Below, in pieces: positions 52,965-61,912 of a stretch of 64,000 nt of DNA. A model generated the notes under the pieces. The model was given only the letters and a program-made list of their open reading frames with translations, ran no database searches and was not told the DNA's origin. Position 1 is the first letter of the stretch. Each line of letters opens with the position of its first letter. Origin of the DNA: CAG-411 sp963643465 (GTDB lineage Bacteria; Bacillota; Clostridia; Lachnospirales; Lachnospiraceae); assembly GCA_963643465.1 (NCBI GenBank), contig CAVIJT010000015.1:1-64000 (forward strand), in the 5' to 3' direction. The position numbers and the translations under genes are program-made.

Positions 52965-53678
52965 TTAGTAATCCATTTGAATTTGATCCAGCAAGGTTTC
53001 ACTAACCACAATTTCATACTTATTTTTCCACTGTTTATAGCTCTCTTCAAAGGCCTCTTGCTCTCGTTCTACCAAAATACGCTCTTTTTCTGCATCCGGG
53101 TCTTGAGCATCCGCCACTTCCTCGTCTGAAACTTTTGTATCAATCGTTCCACCAACCACATCATACATTTTCTTTGCCAGCGCGTGTTCTTTATAAATTT
53201 TTTCCACCAATTTTTTTGTCAAATGATACTCTTTGGCACCTTTTGGTAATTCTTCTACAAAAACATCTGCCTCCACAACTGCCTCATTGGTTTCTTCTTC
53301 AGTAAGAGAATACCCTTGATTTTCGGCTTCCTGACAAATGATTTTTATCTGTGCAATTTCTTTTACCAACTCTTCTTTTGAATAATCTCCAATGGTTTCT
53401 CCATCTTTGTATTCATACTTCCAAACCTGACTTGTCATAGAGCCATCATAAGAGGATTTTAATTGGTACACATAAAATAAAATTTCATTTAAAGAAACTT
53501 CGTCCTCACCAACTGCCATCACACAAGTTTCCAACTGCATATCCTTTGTTTCAAAAACAGAATCCGCACCTTCCCCATACATCTTTGCATTTTCCACTGT
53601 TTGCTGTCCACCACAAGCAGTTATACCCAAAATAAGTACCGCTACCAAAGGCAATGCTAACCATTTCTTTCTTTTCAT
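52965..53678 (-). CDS. PrsA/SurA-like lipoprotein without PPIase domain
   Basis: A 237-aa lipoprotein with lipobox LGITACGG (Cys at about 22). The mature part is helical and matches the SurA N-terminal/PrsA chaperone-like region (NEILFYVYQLKSSY, then ENQGYSLTEEETNEAV). No parvulin domain is present; it ends soon after YKQWKNKYEIVV. mfd followed by a prsA-like gene is a common clostridial order. A chaperone for secreted proteins is inferred. Confidence 0.78.
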   Translation of the reverse strand: MKRKKWLALPLVAVLILGITACGGQQTVENAKMYGEGADSVFETKDMQLETCVMAVGEDEVSLNEILFYVYQLKSSYDGSMTSQVWKYEYKDGETIGDYSKEELVKEIAQIKIICQEAENQGYSLTEEETNEAVVEADVFVEELPKGAKEYHLTKKLVEKIYKEHALAKKMYDVVGGTIDTKVSDEEVADAQDPDAEKERILVEREQEAFEESYKQWKNKYEIVVSETLLDQIQMDY

Positions 53679-53698
53679 GATTCTCCTCCTACATTCTG

Positions 53699-56600
53699 TT
53701 ATGGTTGAACCGACTGTTCAGCCATCAGAATCTCATACATATCTTCTAAAAATGTCTTTACATTTGGGAAAAACTGCTTTCCATCTTCTTTCCCCGGACG
53801 TTTCTGGGTACTCCATGTAAACCGAAAAACCGGAGGCGTTTGCGGCGCAAAGGAGAGCCTTCCCTTATATTTTTCCAGCAAATCCGGAATTCTCTCTACT
53901 TTAATTTTTGCATGTTCATACATAGTAAATTCCAATTCCTTTGCCTGCTTTTGTTTTACCTGCTCTATATACACCCGATGAGCCATCGCTTTTAATAATA
54001 CTATATCTAACAGATTCTGTACAGCTTTTGGCAAATCTCCGAAACGATCTAACAACTCATCCTGCATATCCTGCCATTCTTCCTGATTTTCTATGTCTGC
54101 AATTCTCTTGTACATTTCCAACTTCTGATATTCACTCTTAATGTATGTAGCCGGAATATAGGCATCCACATTTACATCTACCGCAGTCTCAAAATCTGCC
54201 TCTATAGTTTCACCCTTACATTCTTTTACAGCCTCGTTAAGCATTTTACAATACAAATCGTAACCAATTGCCTCCATATGTCCATGCTGCTGCTCTCCTA
54301 AAAGACTTCCTGCTCCACGAATCTCAAGATCGGTCATAGCAATTTTAAATCCGGAACCAAGCTCTGTAAACTCTCGCATGGCCTGTAAACGTTTTTCTGC
54401 CACTTCCTTTAACACTTTATCCCGACGGTGCATCAAAAAGGCATAAGCGGTTCGATTGGAACGTCCCACTCGTCCACGCAACTGATACAACTGTGATAAT
54501 CCCAGTTGGTCTGCATCATGCACCAAAAGGGTATTTACATTAGCAATATCCAAACCTGTTTCTACAATTGTCGTGGAAACAAGCACATCTAACTCTCCAC
54601 TAATAAACTGATACATGATTTTTTCTAATTCTCTGGAACTCATTTGTCCATGAGCATAACCCACCACTGCATCTGGTACTAATTCCGCAATATGAGTTGC
54701 CACTTCCGGAATATGCTGTACCCTGTTATATACATAGAAAACCTGTCCGTTTCTGGCAAGTTCCCTGTGTATTGCCTCACGAATAATCTCATCGTTTTGC
54801 TCCACAATAAAGGTCTGAATCGGCATACGGTCCACAGGAGGCTCTTCCAGCACACTCATATCTCGAATTCCAATCAAACTCATGTGCAGCGTTCTTGGAA
54901 TCGGCGTAGCAGAAAGGGTAAGCACATCCACATTTTCTTTCAACATCTTAATCTTTTCTTTGTGGGTCACACCAAAACGCTGTTCCTCATCCACAATGAG
55001 CAATCCCAAATTTTTATATACCACATCTTTCGATAATAAACGATGGGTTCCAATCACAATGTCTAACTGACCTTTTTTCAAATCTGCCAACTCTTTTTTC
55101 TGCTGAGCTGGCGTACGAAAACGGGACAACATTCCAATCCGCATAGGAAAATCCTTCATTCTCTGAACAAAAGTATTATAGTGTTGTTGTGCCAATATAG
55201 TAGTAGGCACCAAAAAAGCTACCTGTTTTCCACTTTCTACCGCCTTAAAAGCAGCACGAATGGCTATTTCTGTCTTACCAAATCCCACATCACCACAAAT
55301 CAAACGGTCCATAATTTTGCTGCTTTCCATGTCCTGTTTGGTTGCTTCAATCGCTGACAACTGATCATCCGTTTCCTCATAAGGAAACATCTCCTCAAAT
55401 TCCTTCTGCCAGGTACTATCCTTTTCAAACTGGAATCCGGACTGCGCCTGTCTTTTGGCATACAACTCCACCAATTCCTTCGCCACCTGTCGCACAGAAG
55501 ACTGCACTTTGCTCTTCGTACGCTTCCACTCTGCGGAATTTAACTTGTTCATCTTTGGTTTCTTGCCGTCTCCATTGGAAAACTTCTGTAGCATATCAAG
55601 ACCTGTGGCAAGTACATATAGATTTCCGCCATCTGCATATTCAATCTTTACATAATCTTTTACCACTTTATCTACTGTAATTTTCTCAATTCCTTTGTAA
55701 ATTCCAATCCCATGGTTCTCATGAATGACATAGTCCCCAATATTTAACTCCGTAAAATTTTGAATGGATTTTCCTTCATACTGGGACTTTTTCTTTTTTC
55801 GCTTCTTCTGCCGCTCCCCAAAAATATCACTCTCGGACACCATAACCAATTTAATCAATGGATAGGTAAATCCCCGATGAAGGTTTCCATGAACAATCAT
55901 AATCTCTCCGCCTGTAAGCTCTCTCTTCCAGTCATCATTATAAAACGCTGGCAGCTCATAGCTTTTCAAATCTTCACTCAGTCTTTTACATCTGGTAACG
56001 GAGCTTGAAAATAACGCAATACGATATCCTTTTTCCACCCAGCCAGACAAATCTTTTATCAAAGTCTCAAAGCTGTGGTGATAAGAAGGAATAGAAGTAA
56101 CCATCAAATCTACTTTTGTCTGCACATGCCATTCTTTCGCCTTATAGTCAAGGGTACTAAGCAATGCCGTTCTTTTTCCTGCCAATTTTGCCACAAGCTC
56201 GTCGTCCCCATAAATTACATTGGTCTGTGTAGGCAGCAAATAGCCTTTCTCCAATCGGTGCGACATACTTTCGCGAAACTCTAAAGACACAACTTTTGCC
56301 CGCTCTTCTACACGAGCAGGCTCTTCCACAAAATAAATGGTTTTTTCTGGTGGAAAATAATCAAAAAAGCTCTCTGTCTCTTCAAAAAAGAAATCCATGG
56401 CACTTTCCAGCCCGGCATTTACACCGTATATCTGCAAATTTTCTATATACTCCTCCACAGAAGTTTTCAAACGATGTGCCTCTTCTGTCTTAAATTGCTT
56501 TCGCAAAATCTCAACCTGTTCTTCCATTTCTTTTCGCATATTAAAAATGCCCACGTTCATCTCATCCTCAGAAACAACTACTTCTGTAGCCGGATAAATA

Positions 56601-57256
56601 GACAGACAGTCCACATTTTCAATAGAACGCTGACTCTCCACATCAAAAGAACGAATGGTGTCTATTTCATCATCCCACAACTCAATTCGGTATGGCGTTT
56701 CCTCTGTCAACGGAAAAATATCCAAAATTCCTCCTCGCATGGCAAACTGCCCACTGGAATCCACCTGACTCACATGCTCATATCCCAAATGTACCAACCG
56801 TTTTTTCATCTGCTCTACATCTAATATATCTCCAAGAGAAACGATCATGCTTGCCTGTTTTAAACGCTCCAATGGCAATAATTTATCTATACCACCATCC
56901 AATGTGGTAATGACACAGACAGGTTTTCCCTCCAGCAACTGTCTCAGTACCTGTAAACGCGCCCGAACAATGGCATTTCCCCTTACATCTGCATTATAAA
57001 AAATGGCATCTTTTGCCGGATACAAATATACATTTTTATCATACAATTTATAATCTTCATAAATCTCTTTTGCTTTTAACTCATTTTCTGCAATTACCAC
57101 TTTATATAGATAGTCTTCTCCCAGCGCAGCTATCAAATGACTTTTTTGCGATTCCTGGCATCCAGTTACCTGCACCGGCATCTTTTGTTCCTTTATACTC
57201 TTTCGTATTTCCTCAAACTGCTGCAATTCTTCCAGCGGCTTCAGTATCGATTTCAT
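53699..57256 (-). CDS. mfd: Transcription-repair coupling factor Mfd
   Basis: A 1185-aa ATP-dependent DNA translocase that removes stalled RNA polymerase and recruits UvrA. Domains in order: UvrB-homology region (1-330), RNA-polymerase interaction domain (about 510-570; IGDYVIHENHGIGIYKGI), helicase core with Walker A GDVGFGKTEIAIRAAF, VDEEQRFGV (motif II), TLSATPIPRTLHMS (motif III) and QLRGRVGRSNRTAYAF (motif VI), then the C-terminal regulatory region. Length and motifs are standard. Confidence 0.96.
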   Translation of the reverse strand: MKSILKPLEELQQFEEIRKSIKEQKMPVQVTGCQESQKSHLIAALGEDYLYKVVIAENELKAKEIYEDYKLYDKNVYLYPAKDAIFYNADVRGNAIVRARLQVLRQLLEGKPVCVITTLDGGIDKLLPLERLKQASMIVSLGDILDVEQMKKRLVHLGYEHVSQVDSSGQFAMRGGILDIFPLTEETPYRIELWDDEIDTIRSFDVESQRSIENVDCLSIYPATEVVVSEDEMNVGIFNMRKEMEEQVEILRKQFKTEEAHRLKTSVEEYIENLQIYGVNAGLESAMDFFFEETESFFDYFPPEKTIYFVEEPARVEERAKVVSLEFRESMSHRLEKGYLLPTQTNVIYGDDELVAKLAGKRTALLSTLDYKAKEWHVQTKVDLMVTSIPSYHHSFETLIKDLSGWVEKGYRIALFSSSVTRCKRLSEDLKSYELPAFYNDDWKRELTGGEIMIVHGNLHRGFTYPLIKLVMVSESDIFGERQKKRKKKKSQYEGKSIQNFTELNIGDYVIHENHGIGIYKGIEKITVDKVVKDYVKIEYADGGNLYVLATGLDMLQKFSNGDGKKPKMNKLNSAEWKRTKSKVQSSVRQVAKELVELYAKRQAQSGFQFEKDSTWQKEFEEMFPYEETDDQLSAIEATKQDMESSKIMDRLICGDVGFGKTEIAIRAAFKAVESGKQVAFLVPTTILAQQHYNTFVQRMKDFPMRIGMLSRFRTPAQQKKELADLKKGQLDIVIGTHRLLSKDVVYKNLGLLIVDEEQRFGVTHKEKIKMLKENVDVLTLSATPIPRTLHMSLIGIRDMSVLEEPPVDRMPIQTFIVEQNDEIIREAIHRELARNGQVFYVYNRVQHIPEVATHIAELVPDAVVGYAHGQMSSRELEKIMYQFISGELDVLVSTTIVETGLDIANVNTLLVHDADQLGLSQLYQLRGRVGRSNRTAYAFLMHRRDKVLKEVAEKRLQAMREFTELGSGFKIAMTDLEIRGAGSLLGEQQHGHMEAIGYDLYCKMLNEAVKECKGETIEADFETAVDVNVDAYIPATYIKSEYQKLEMYKRIADIENQEEWQDMQDELLDRFGDLPKAVQNLLDIVLLKAMAHRVYIEQVKQKQAKELEFTMYEHAKIKVERIPDLLEKYKGRLSFAPQTPPVFRFTWSTQKRPGKEDGKQFFPNVKTFLEDMYEILMAEQSVQP

Positions 57257-57510
57257 GAACCAGACCTCCTATCCAAACCATTGGTAAACATTTTCTCTTC
57301 ACGTAAAATAAAGCAAAAGTCATTATATCAGAAAATCCCATTTTCTCCAAGTATACAACGAAAAATCCCTGTTACAATGCTTACAATTCATTATAGTCTG
57401 TTTCTTCCTTTCCTATTCAAACAATCTAAAAGCAAACTGCCAAAATTCTCTGAAAAATACAAGAAACGCACCCCCCAATAGAACAACCTAATTTGGGGTA
57501 TGCTTATATA

Positions 57511-57519
57511 TGATATAAT
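57511..57519 (+). promoter_or_regulatory. Extended -10 promoter of the recombinase gene
   Basis: TGATATAAT, an extended -10 element, 132 bp before the ATG. No good -35 is seen. In 57257-57650 a palindrome (CATGAATGAAAATTCATG, 57564-57581) and a terminator-like hairpin follow. Confidence 0.4.
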
Positions 57520-57589
57520 GATAAACAGACCGAACAAGCTGACTTGTAACGGTTTAACTAAACATGAATGAAAATTCATGATCTATTTC

Positions 57590-57624
57590 AAAAAACCTAC
57601 GTTGCATGATGCACTGAGGTTTTT
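57590..57624 (+). terminator. Terminator-like hairpin in the recombinase leader
   Basis: AAAAACCT pairs with AGGTTTTT and TTGCAT with ATGCA inside it, followed by T-rich sequence, 27 nt before the ATG at 57651. Placed between promoter and gene it could attenuate recombinase expression. Confidence 0.45.
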
Positions 57625-57650
57625 ACATTTCTTTATAAGGGGGTTATATT

Positions 57651-58703
57651 ATGAATGGTAACACGCAACAACCATTTTTCTATGATGAAATGGTAAAAAA
57701 GTATCTGAAACACCTGGAAACTATGGACAGCAGTCCACACACCGTTCGCCATTACGGTACAACGCTCCGAGAATTTGGAACCTTTCTGGAAAAGAAAAAA
57801 GGAGCAGACATTCGATTGGGAGATATTCGATTACAGGACCTTTCTTCCTATCTGGCTTACAAAAAGGAACAGGGCACCTGTGGAAGAACCAGACGAAATT
57901 ATATTATCACTTTTCGCTCTTTCTGGAAATATCTTGTACGCCACAATTATACTACCGAAAATCCATCTGCACAGTTAGAAGATATTCATGTAGAAAAGAA
58001 GGAACGAATTTATTTAACAGTGTCAGAAATGCAACAATTTTTAAATGTCATTGACCGTCCTATCATTTATGCAGCCTGCTCTACCATCTGTTACAGCGGA
58101 CTTCGAATTTCCGAGTTATGCCAAATGAAATTAAAAGATGTAAACTTTACTAGAAACGTCATTCATGTTGTATGCGGAAAAGGTAAAAAAGACCGCATTA
58201 TTCCACTGAATGCAGAGTTAAAACAAATCTTGGAAAATTATATCCGGTATGACCGAAATCCCAACTCCAAATATCTGTTTTCCTCTGCCACATCCGGACG
58301 ACTAAGTCCCCAATACCTAAATCAAATGATACATCAATACGCAAAAAAAGCTGGTGTAAACCCCAAAATATCCGCCCATTGTCTGCGACACAGTTTTGCC
58401 TCTGCCCTAGTAGCAAAAGGTGCTCCCATCACTTCTATTCAAAGACTTTTAGGCCACACAGACTTAAAAACAACCAACATCTATATGCACGTGGACCAAA
58501 AAGAATTAACGCGCACCGTAAATCTCCTTGCTCCCTCCGCTGAAATGTCTTTGTCTGATTTGGCAATTCAAAATTTACTAAATCAATTTCCAGATAACAA
58601 TAAAAATTCAAATAACACGCAAGACTTTCCACCAATAATGTCTGACTTGAAAGAAAAACTCTCTGCTCTCTACTATGCGTATTTAACAAATCCAAAACCA
58701 TAA
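57651..58703 (+). CDS. Tyrosine recombinase (phage-integrase family)
   Basis: A 350-aa protein with an N-terminal SAM-like core-binding domain (about 10-100; HTVRHYGTTLREFG) and a C-terminal catalytic domain. Catalytic residues are visible: Arg in YSGLRISELC, Lys in GKGKKDRIIPL, His-x-x-Arg in AHCLRHSFAS, His in LLGHTDLKTT and the Tyr nucleophile in NIYMHVD. It resembles XerC/XerD but is longer, with an extra C-terminal about 50 residues rich in Asn and Ser. No other phage or mobile-element gene is near. It could act on dif, on a resident element, or in DNA inversion. GGGGG precedes the ATG. Confidence 0.9.
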   Translation: MNGNTQQPFFYDEMVKKYLKHLETMDSSPHTVRHYGTTLREFGTFLEKKKGADIRLGDIRLQDLSSYLAYKKEQGTCGRTRRNYIITFRSFWKYLVRHNYTTENPSAQLEDIHVEKKERIYLTVSEMQQFLNVIDRPIIYAACSTICYSGLRISELCQMKLKDVNFTRNVIHVVCGKGKKDRIIPLNAELKQILENYIRYDRNPNSKYLFSSATSGRLSPQYLNQMIHQYAKKAGVNPKISAHCLRHSFASALVAKGAPITSIQRLLGHTDLKTTNIYMHVDQKELTRTVNLLAPSAEMSLSDLAIQNLLNQFPDNNKNSNNTQDFPPIMSDLKEKLSALYYAYLTNPKP

Positions 58704-58710
58704 GTAGCAT

Positions 58711-58754
58711 AAAAGAGGTGATGCCGCACGCATGAGCGACATCACCTCTTTTTG
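58711..58754. terminator. Bidirectional terminator after the recombinase gene
   Basis: AAAGAGGTGATG pairs with CATCACCTCTTT around a loop containing GCCGCACGCATGAGCGA, with T and A runs outside. Confidence 0.85.
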
Positions 58755-58787
58755 ACATTGTATTACTAACAATACTGAAAAATTCTC

Positions 58788-61316
58788 TTATTTCTGTACA
58801 GTCAATGTATAACTTCCAGAAACTGCCAATGGATAATATCCAGATTTCTTTACACTCTTGTTTTCTGGAATAAGCATAATGTAATATGTTTCACCAGAAG
58901 TCAAAGAAACTTTGCCACCTACAGTCTGAACATCGCCTTCAGCCACTGCATCAGTTAAAAGACTCTTTCCATCTTTATCAAATACATAAAGTGACATCTT
59001 ATCTCTCTGATATTCACCAGATACAGCTGCTGTAAAGTTATAGCTTCCGCTGGCATCACAAACAAACTTAGCACTTACAGCACCCTCTACAACATTGTAG
59101 TTTGTAGACTGTCCAGCCTGAATCTGCTGTGCATTTAAGAATTCCTGTGAAATAGAATAAGTTAATTTCTGTGCTGTTACATCCTGAGTACCTACGGTAA
59201 TAGTACCCATCTTATGCCATATATTATTTACTTTTGCTTTTACTACATAAGTGGTGCTTCCTGGAAGACCAATCTGGAAGTTACCCTCATCATTTGTAGT
59301 TGTAGTTCTATACTCACCTGTTGTATTGTTGTAGAAACGTACTTCCTCGTTCTTCATTGTTCCTGCTGCATCAGAAAGTGTTCCTTCTACTGTATAACGC
59401 TCAATATCTGCATTAAAGTTATCCATAACAAGATCCTGTGCAGTTACAGCCACATCAGAAGTAAAGTAATGTCTATATCCATCCTCATCTAACATATATG
59501 CTACATATGTATTTGCTGGAAGAGATGCAATAAATGTACCATTGTTATCTGTTTTTACAGAGAACTTCATATCCGCTGCTTCTTCTCCATACTCATCTTC
59601 TCTATTTTCATACTGTTCTTCTTTTGTCTCAAAATAAACTTTTTCGCCCTTAATCAAAGAACCATTCTTATATTTTGCTACTGCGGATACTGAGTAAAAA
59701 CGAATAGGAGCTACTACAGAACAAAGTCCATCCTGTGCATTCACTTTAACATGTGTATCCATCTCATATCTGATATCATCTGCATCAGACTGGATCTTAA
59801 CAATATACTCACCTGGAGCTAATTCTGCTGCATAAGTTCCCTTTTTGTCTCCTGTTACAGCACTGCTATCCGTATTTGTTCCAACAGTTGATGTATATTC
59901 ATAATCAACCTTTGTTCCAATTACAGAACCGCCTTCTGTTGTTGCACCATATGTTCTTTTATAAACATACTCGTCTGCTTCAGTAGCATTTACCGGATAG
60001 AAATACAATGTATTTCCTGTTAATTCTGTGTTAAAAATATCCTTTGCTGTACCAGAAATATTATAATATTTTTCTGCAACTACAGTTACAGTCATTGTCT
60101 GTTTTCTGTTTGCATCCTGTGCATCTTCTACTGTAATGGTATAAGTATGAGTACCTTCTGAGATACTATATGGAATCTCAAGGTAACTTACAGATGCAGA
60201 ACGTCTTTCCACTCCACCGCTTGCTGTATTGCTGTTTGTTGATAAACGAACATTGCTTCCATCTGAACTCTGTAATGTAAATTTATAAGTTCCGGAACCA
60301 CCCATTGGCGCAATCTTTACTGTGCCATAGTAATCTGTCGTATCTACAAATTTAGAATCAGCCTTTACCGCATCTACATAGTCATCTAATCTTACATAAG
60401 CTGACTTATTCTCAACCATAATGGTCTTCTCATCATAAACTTTATAATTGATAGTTGACGTTGCACTTCTTCCAAGCTCATCTGTTGCTTTAATAGTAAC
60501 CTGACTCTCACCTGCTACTGTAGGGATACCTTTAATAATACCTCTCTTTTTATTAAGAGTTAAACCTGCTGGAAGTGTTCCACTTGTAATATCGTATGTA
60601 ACAGTTCCTATTTGATCATCAAAATAATACGCACCTACATCAATAGTTGTTACATCATTCTTCTCAATATACCAATCTATTGTACCACCAACAATATCTC
60701 TCTTGTACTGATATTCTACACTATCGTTATTGTTTATAGTTACCTTTACCCAGTTACTGTAATTAACCGCTTTATTCAAATAAATACGGTAAGTAATCTG
60801 ATCTGCAGAAGCTATGGTCTTAATAACTGGATAAAAATTATAAGATCCTTCCTTAAATTTCTTTACTCCGATTGAAAGGTCAGACACATTAAGTGCAGTA
60901 GCCTTCTTCATCTTTAATACGATACACTTCTCATCCAACTGATCTACTGATACAGATTGAATGTTCGTTACTGCATTATTAATTGATTTTTTAACAGTTA
61001 CTTTACAAGTTAATTTCTTGCTTCCAACTTTTGCTGTTACAGTTGCACTACCCTTAGAAACACCCTTTAACGTTGCAGTTGCGTTCTTCTTTCCACTTGC
61101 CTTTACAGTAACAACACTCTTCTTGCTAGATGACCACTTTACTGTCTTAGAAGCATTCTTAACTTTGATTGTCTTTTTCTTTCCAACAGTGATTGTTACA
61201 CTTTTCTTACTAATACTTGGTTTCTTTGCTGCCAAAGCAACATCTGAAGTACCAGCACATGTCATAACCATTGTAACGGCTAATCCACATGCCATTAATC
61301 TCTTACTAAATTTCAT
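58788..61316 (-). CDS. Secreted multi-domain surface protein (Ig-like, carboxypeptidase-regulatory-like repeats)
   Basis: An 842-aa secreted protein with signal peptide (1-29). Residues about 30-110 are a Lys-rich Big_2-like domain (KVKNASKTVKWSSSKKSVVT), here at the N-terminus rather than the C-terminus as in its neighbours. An Ig-like He_PIG domain (about 235-295; ITSGTLPAGLTLNKKRG) is followed by a further beta domain. Three carboxypeptidase-regulatory-like repeats (about 425-680; ISGTAKDIFNTEL, VSAVAKYKNGSL, VEGTLSDAAGTM) come next, and a PPC-like domain ends the protein (about 735-842). No anchor motif is seen. A structural surface role is inferred. Confidence 0.85.
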   Translation of the reverse strand: MKFSKRLMACGLAVTMVMTCAGTSDVALAAKKPSISKKSVTITVGKKKTIKVKNASKTVKWSSSKKSVVTVKASGKKNATATLKGVSKGSATVTAKVGSKKLTCKVTVKKSINNAVTNIQSVSVDQLDEKCIVLKMKKATALNVSDLSIGVKKFKEGSYNFYPVIKTIASADQITYRIYLNKAVNYSNWVKVTINNNDSVEYQYKRDIVGGTIDWYIEKNDVTTIDVGAYYFDDQIGTVTYDITSGTLPAGLTLNKKRGIIKGIPTVAGESQVTIKATDELGRSATSTINYKVYDEKTIMVENKSAYVRLDDYVDAVKADSKFVDTTDYYGTVKIAPMGGSGTYKFTLQSSDGSNVRLSTNSNTASGGVERRSASVSYLEIPYSISEGTHTYTITVEDAQDANRKQTMTVTVVAEKYYNISGTAKDIFNTELTGNTLYFYPVNATEADEYVYKRTYGATTEGGSVIGTKVDYEYTSTVGTNTDSSAVTGDKKGTYAAELAPGEYIVKIQSDADDIRYEMDTHVKVNAQDGLCSVVAPIRFYSVSAVAKYKNGSLIKGEKVYFETKEEQYENREDEYGEEAADMKFSVKTDNNGTFIASLPANTYVAYMLDEDGYRHYFTSDVAVTAQDLVMDNFNADIERYTVEGTLSDAAGTMKNEEVRFYNNTTGEYRTTTTNDEGNFQIGLPGSTTYVVKAKVNNIWHKMGTITVGTQDVTAQKLTYSISQEFLNAQQIQAGQSTNYNVVEGAVSAKFVCDASGSYNFTAAVSGEYQRDKMSLYVFDKDGKSLLTDAVAEGDVQTVGGKVSLTSGETYYIMLIPENKSVKKSGYYPLAVSGSYTLTVQK

Positions 61317-61464
61317 GTTTTCTTTCTCCTTCTTTTTACTTAATTTTCATTATGAAAGTTCTTTGCATCACTAAAATATGAACACGAAGAACAAATTATG
61401 AGAAAGGCATCTATGCGCATCTTTCTCAGACTATCATCACGATTCCTTCTATGTAGGATATTTT

Positions 61465-61474
61465 NNNNNNNNNN
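61465..61474. other. Assembly gap (10 Ns)
   Basis: Ten undetermined bases. The two sides may have been joined by scaffolding and the true gap length is unknown. 61317-61912 contains no gene, only the promoters and the terminator listed. Confidence 0.98.
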
Positions 61475-61496
61475 AAAAGAATTTTCTGCTTTTGTT

Positions 61497-61525
61497 ATTA
61501 TAACATCAAATTTCACATTTTACAA
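61497..61525 (-). promoter_or_regulatory. Promoter of the surface protein gene 58788-61316
   Basis: Minus-strand TTGTAA, 17 bp, TATAAT. The spacer AATGTGAAATTTGATGT is nearly the same as that of the promoter at 63675-63703. Confidence 0.65.
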
Positions 61526-61770
61526 CTTTTTTAACAAATTATAGAAAAGTTACTATTTTGTTACATTTTTTTTGCTATTTTTGAAGTTTTTAAAATATAC
61601 ATATTTACCAATTTTTTTGTCACACTTCTAAACACTTTATTCCTTCCACTGATTTCGTCCTCCATTTTTTTGTACAATATTTCCATATTACGCAATATAT
61701 AATATACAATTTGCACATTTTTTTGCAATTTCCATCAAATAGAAAACTACAAAAAAACTACAAAAGTGCA

Positions 61771-61779
61771 TGTTATAAT
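61771..61779 (+). promoter_or_regulatory. Extended -10 element TGTTATAAT on the plus strand
   Basis: It points right, towards the convergent end of the secreted protein gene at 61913. The preceding 50 bp resemble 63722-63775, which precede another extended -10 (TGCTATAAT at 63776-63784). It may drive a short or antisense RNA ending at the hairpin at 61846-61886. Confidence 0.3.
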
Positions 61780-61845
61780 GTACATATTTGACACCATTTA
61801 TATTTCTCTAAACCAGATATAAATAAAATTTATATAGACAAGAAC

Positions 61846-61886
61846 AGCAAAAATGACATCCACTTACTGATTCATGTCTGTCATTT
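61846..61886 (-). terminator. Terminator of the secreted protein gene 61913-63610
   Basis: AAATGACA pairs with TGTCATTT across 20 nt; on the minus strand TTTTTGC follows. It lies 26 nt after the stop codon. Confidence 0.65.
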
Positions 61887-61912
61887 GTATTTAGCTTTTA
61901 TAATGCAAATCA

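Noticed and set aside
57651..58703. Prophage or integrative element around the recombinase
   Set aside because: Flanking genes are housekeeping (mfd) and a surface protein; no phage, conjugation or excisionase genes and no tRNA attachment site.
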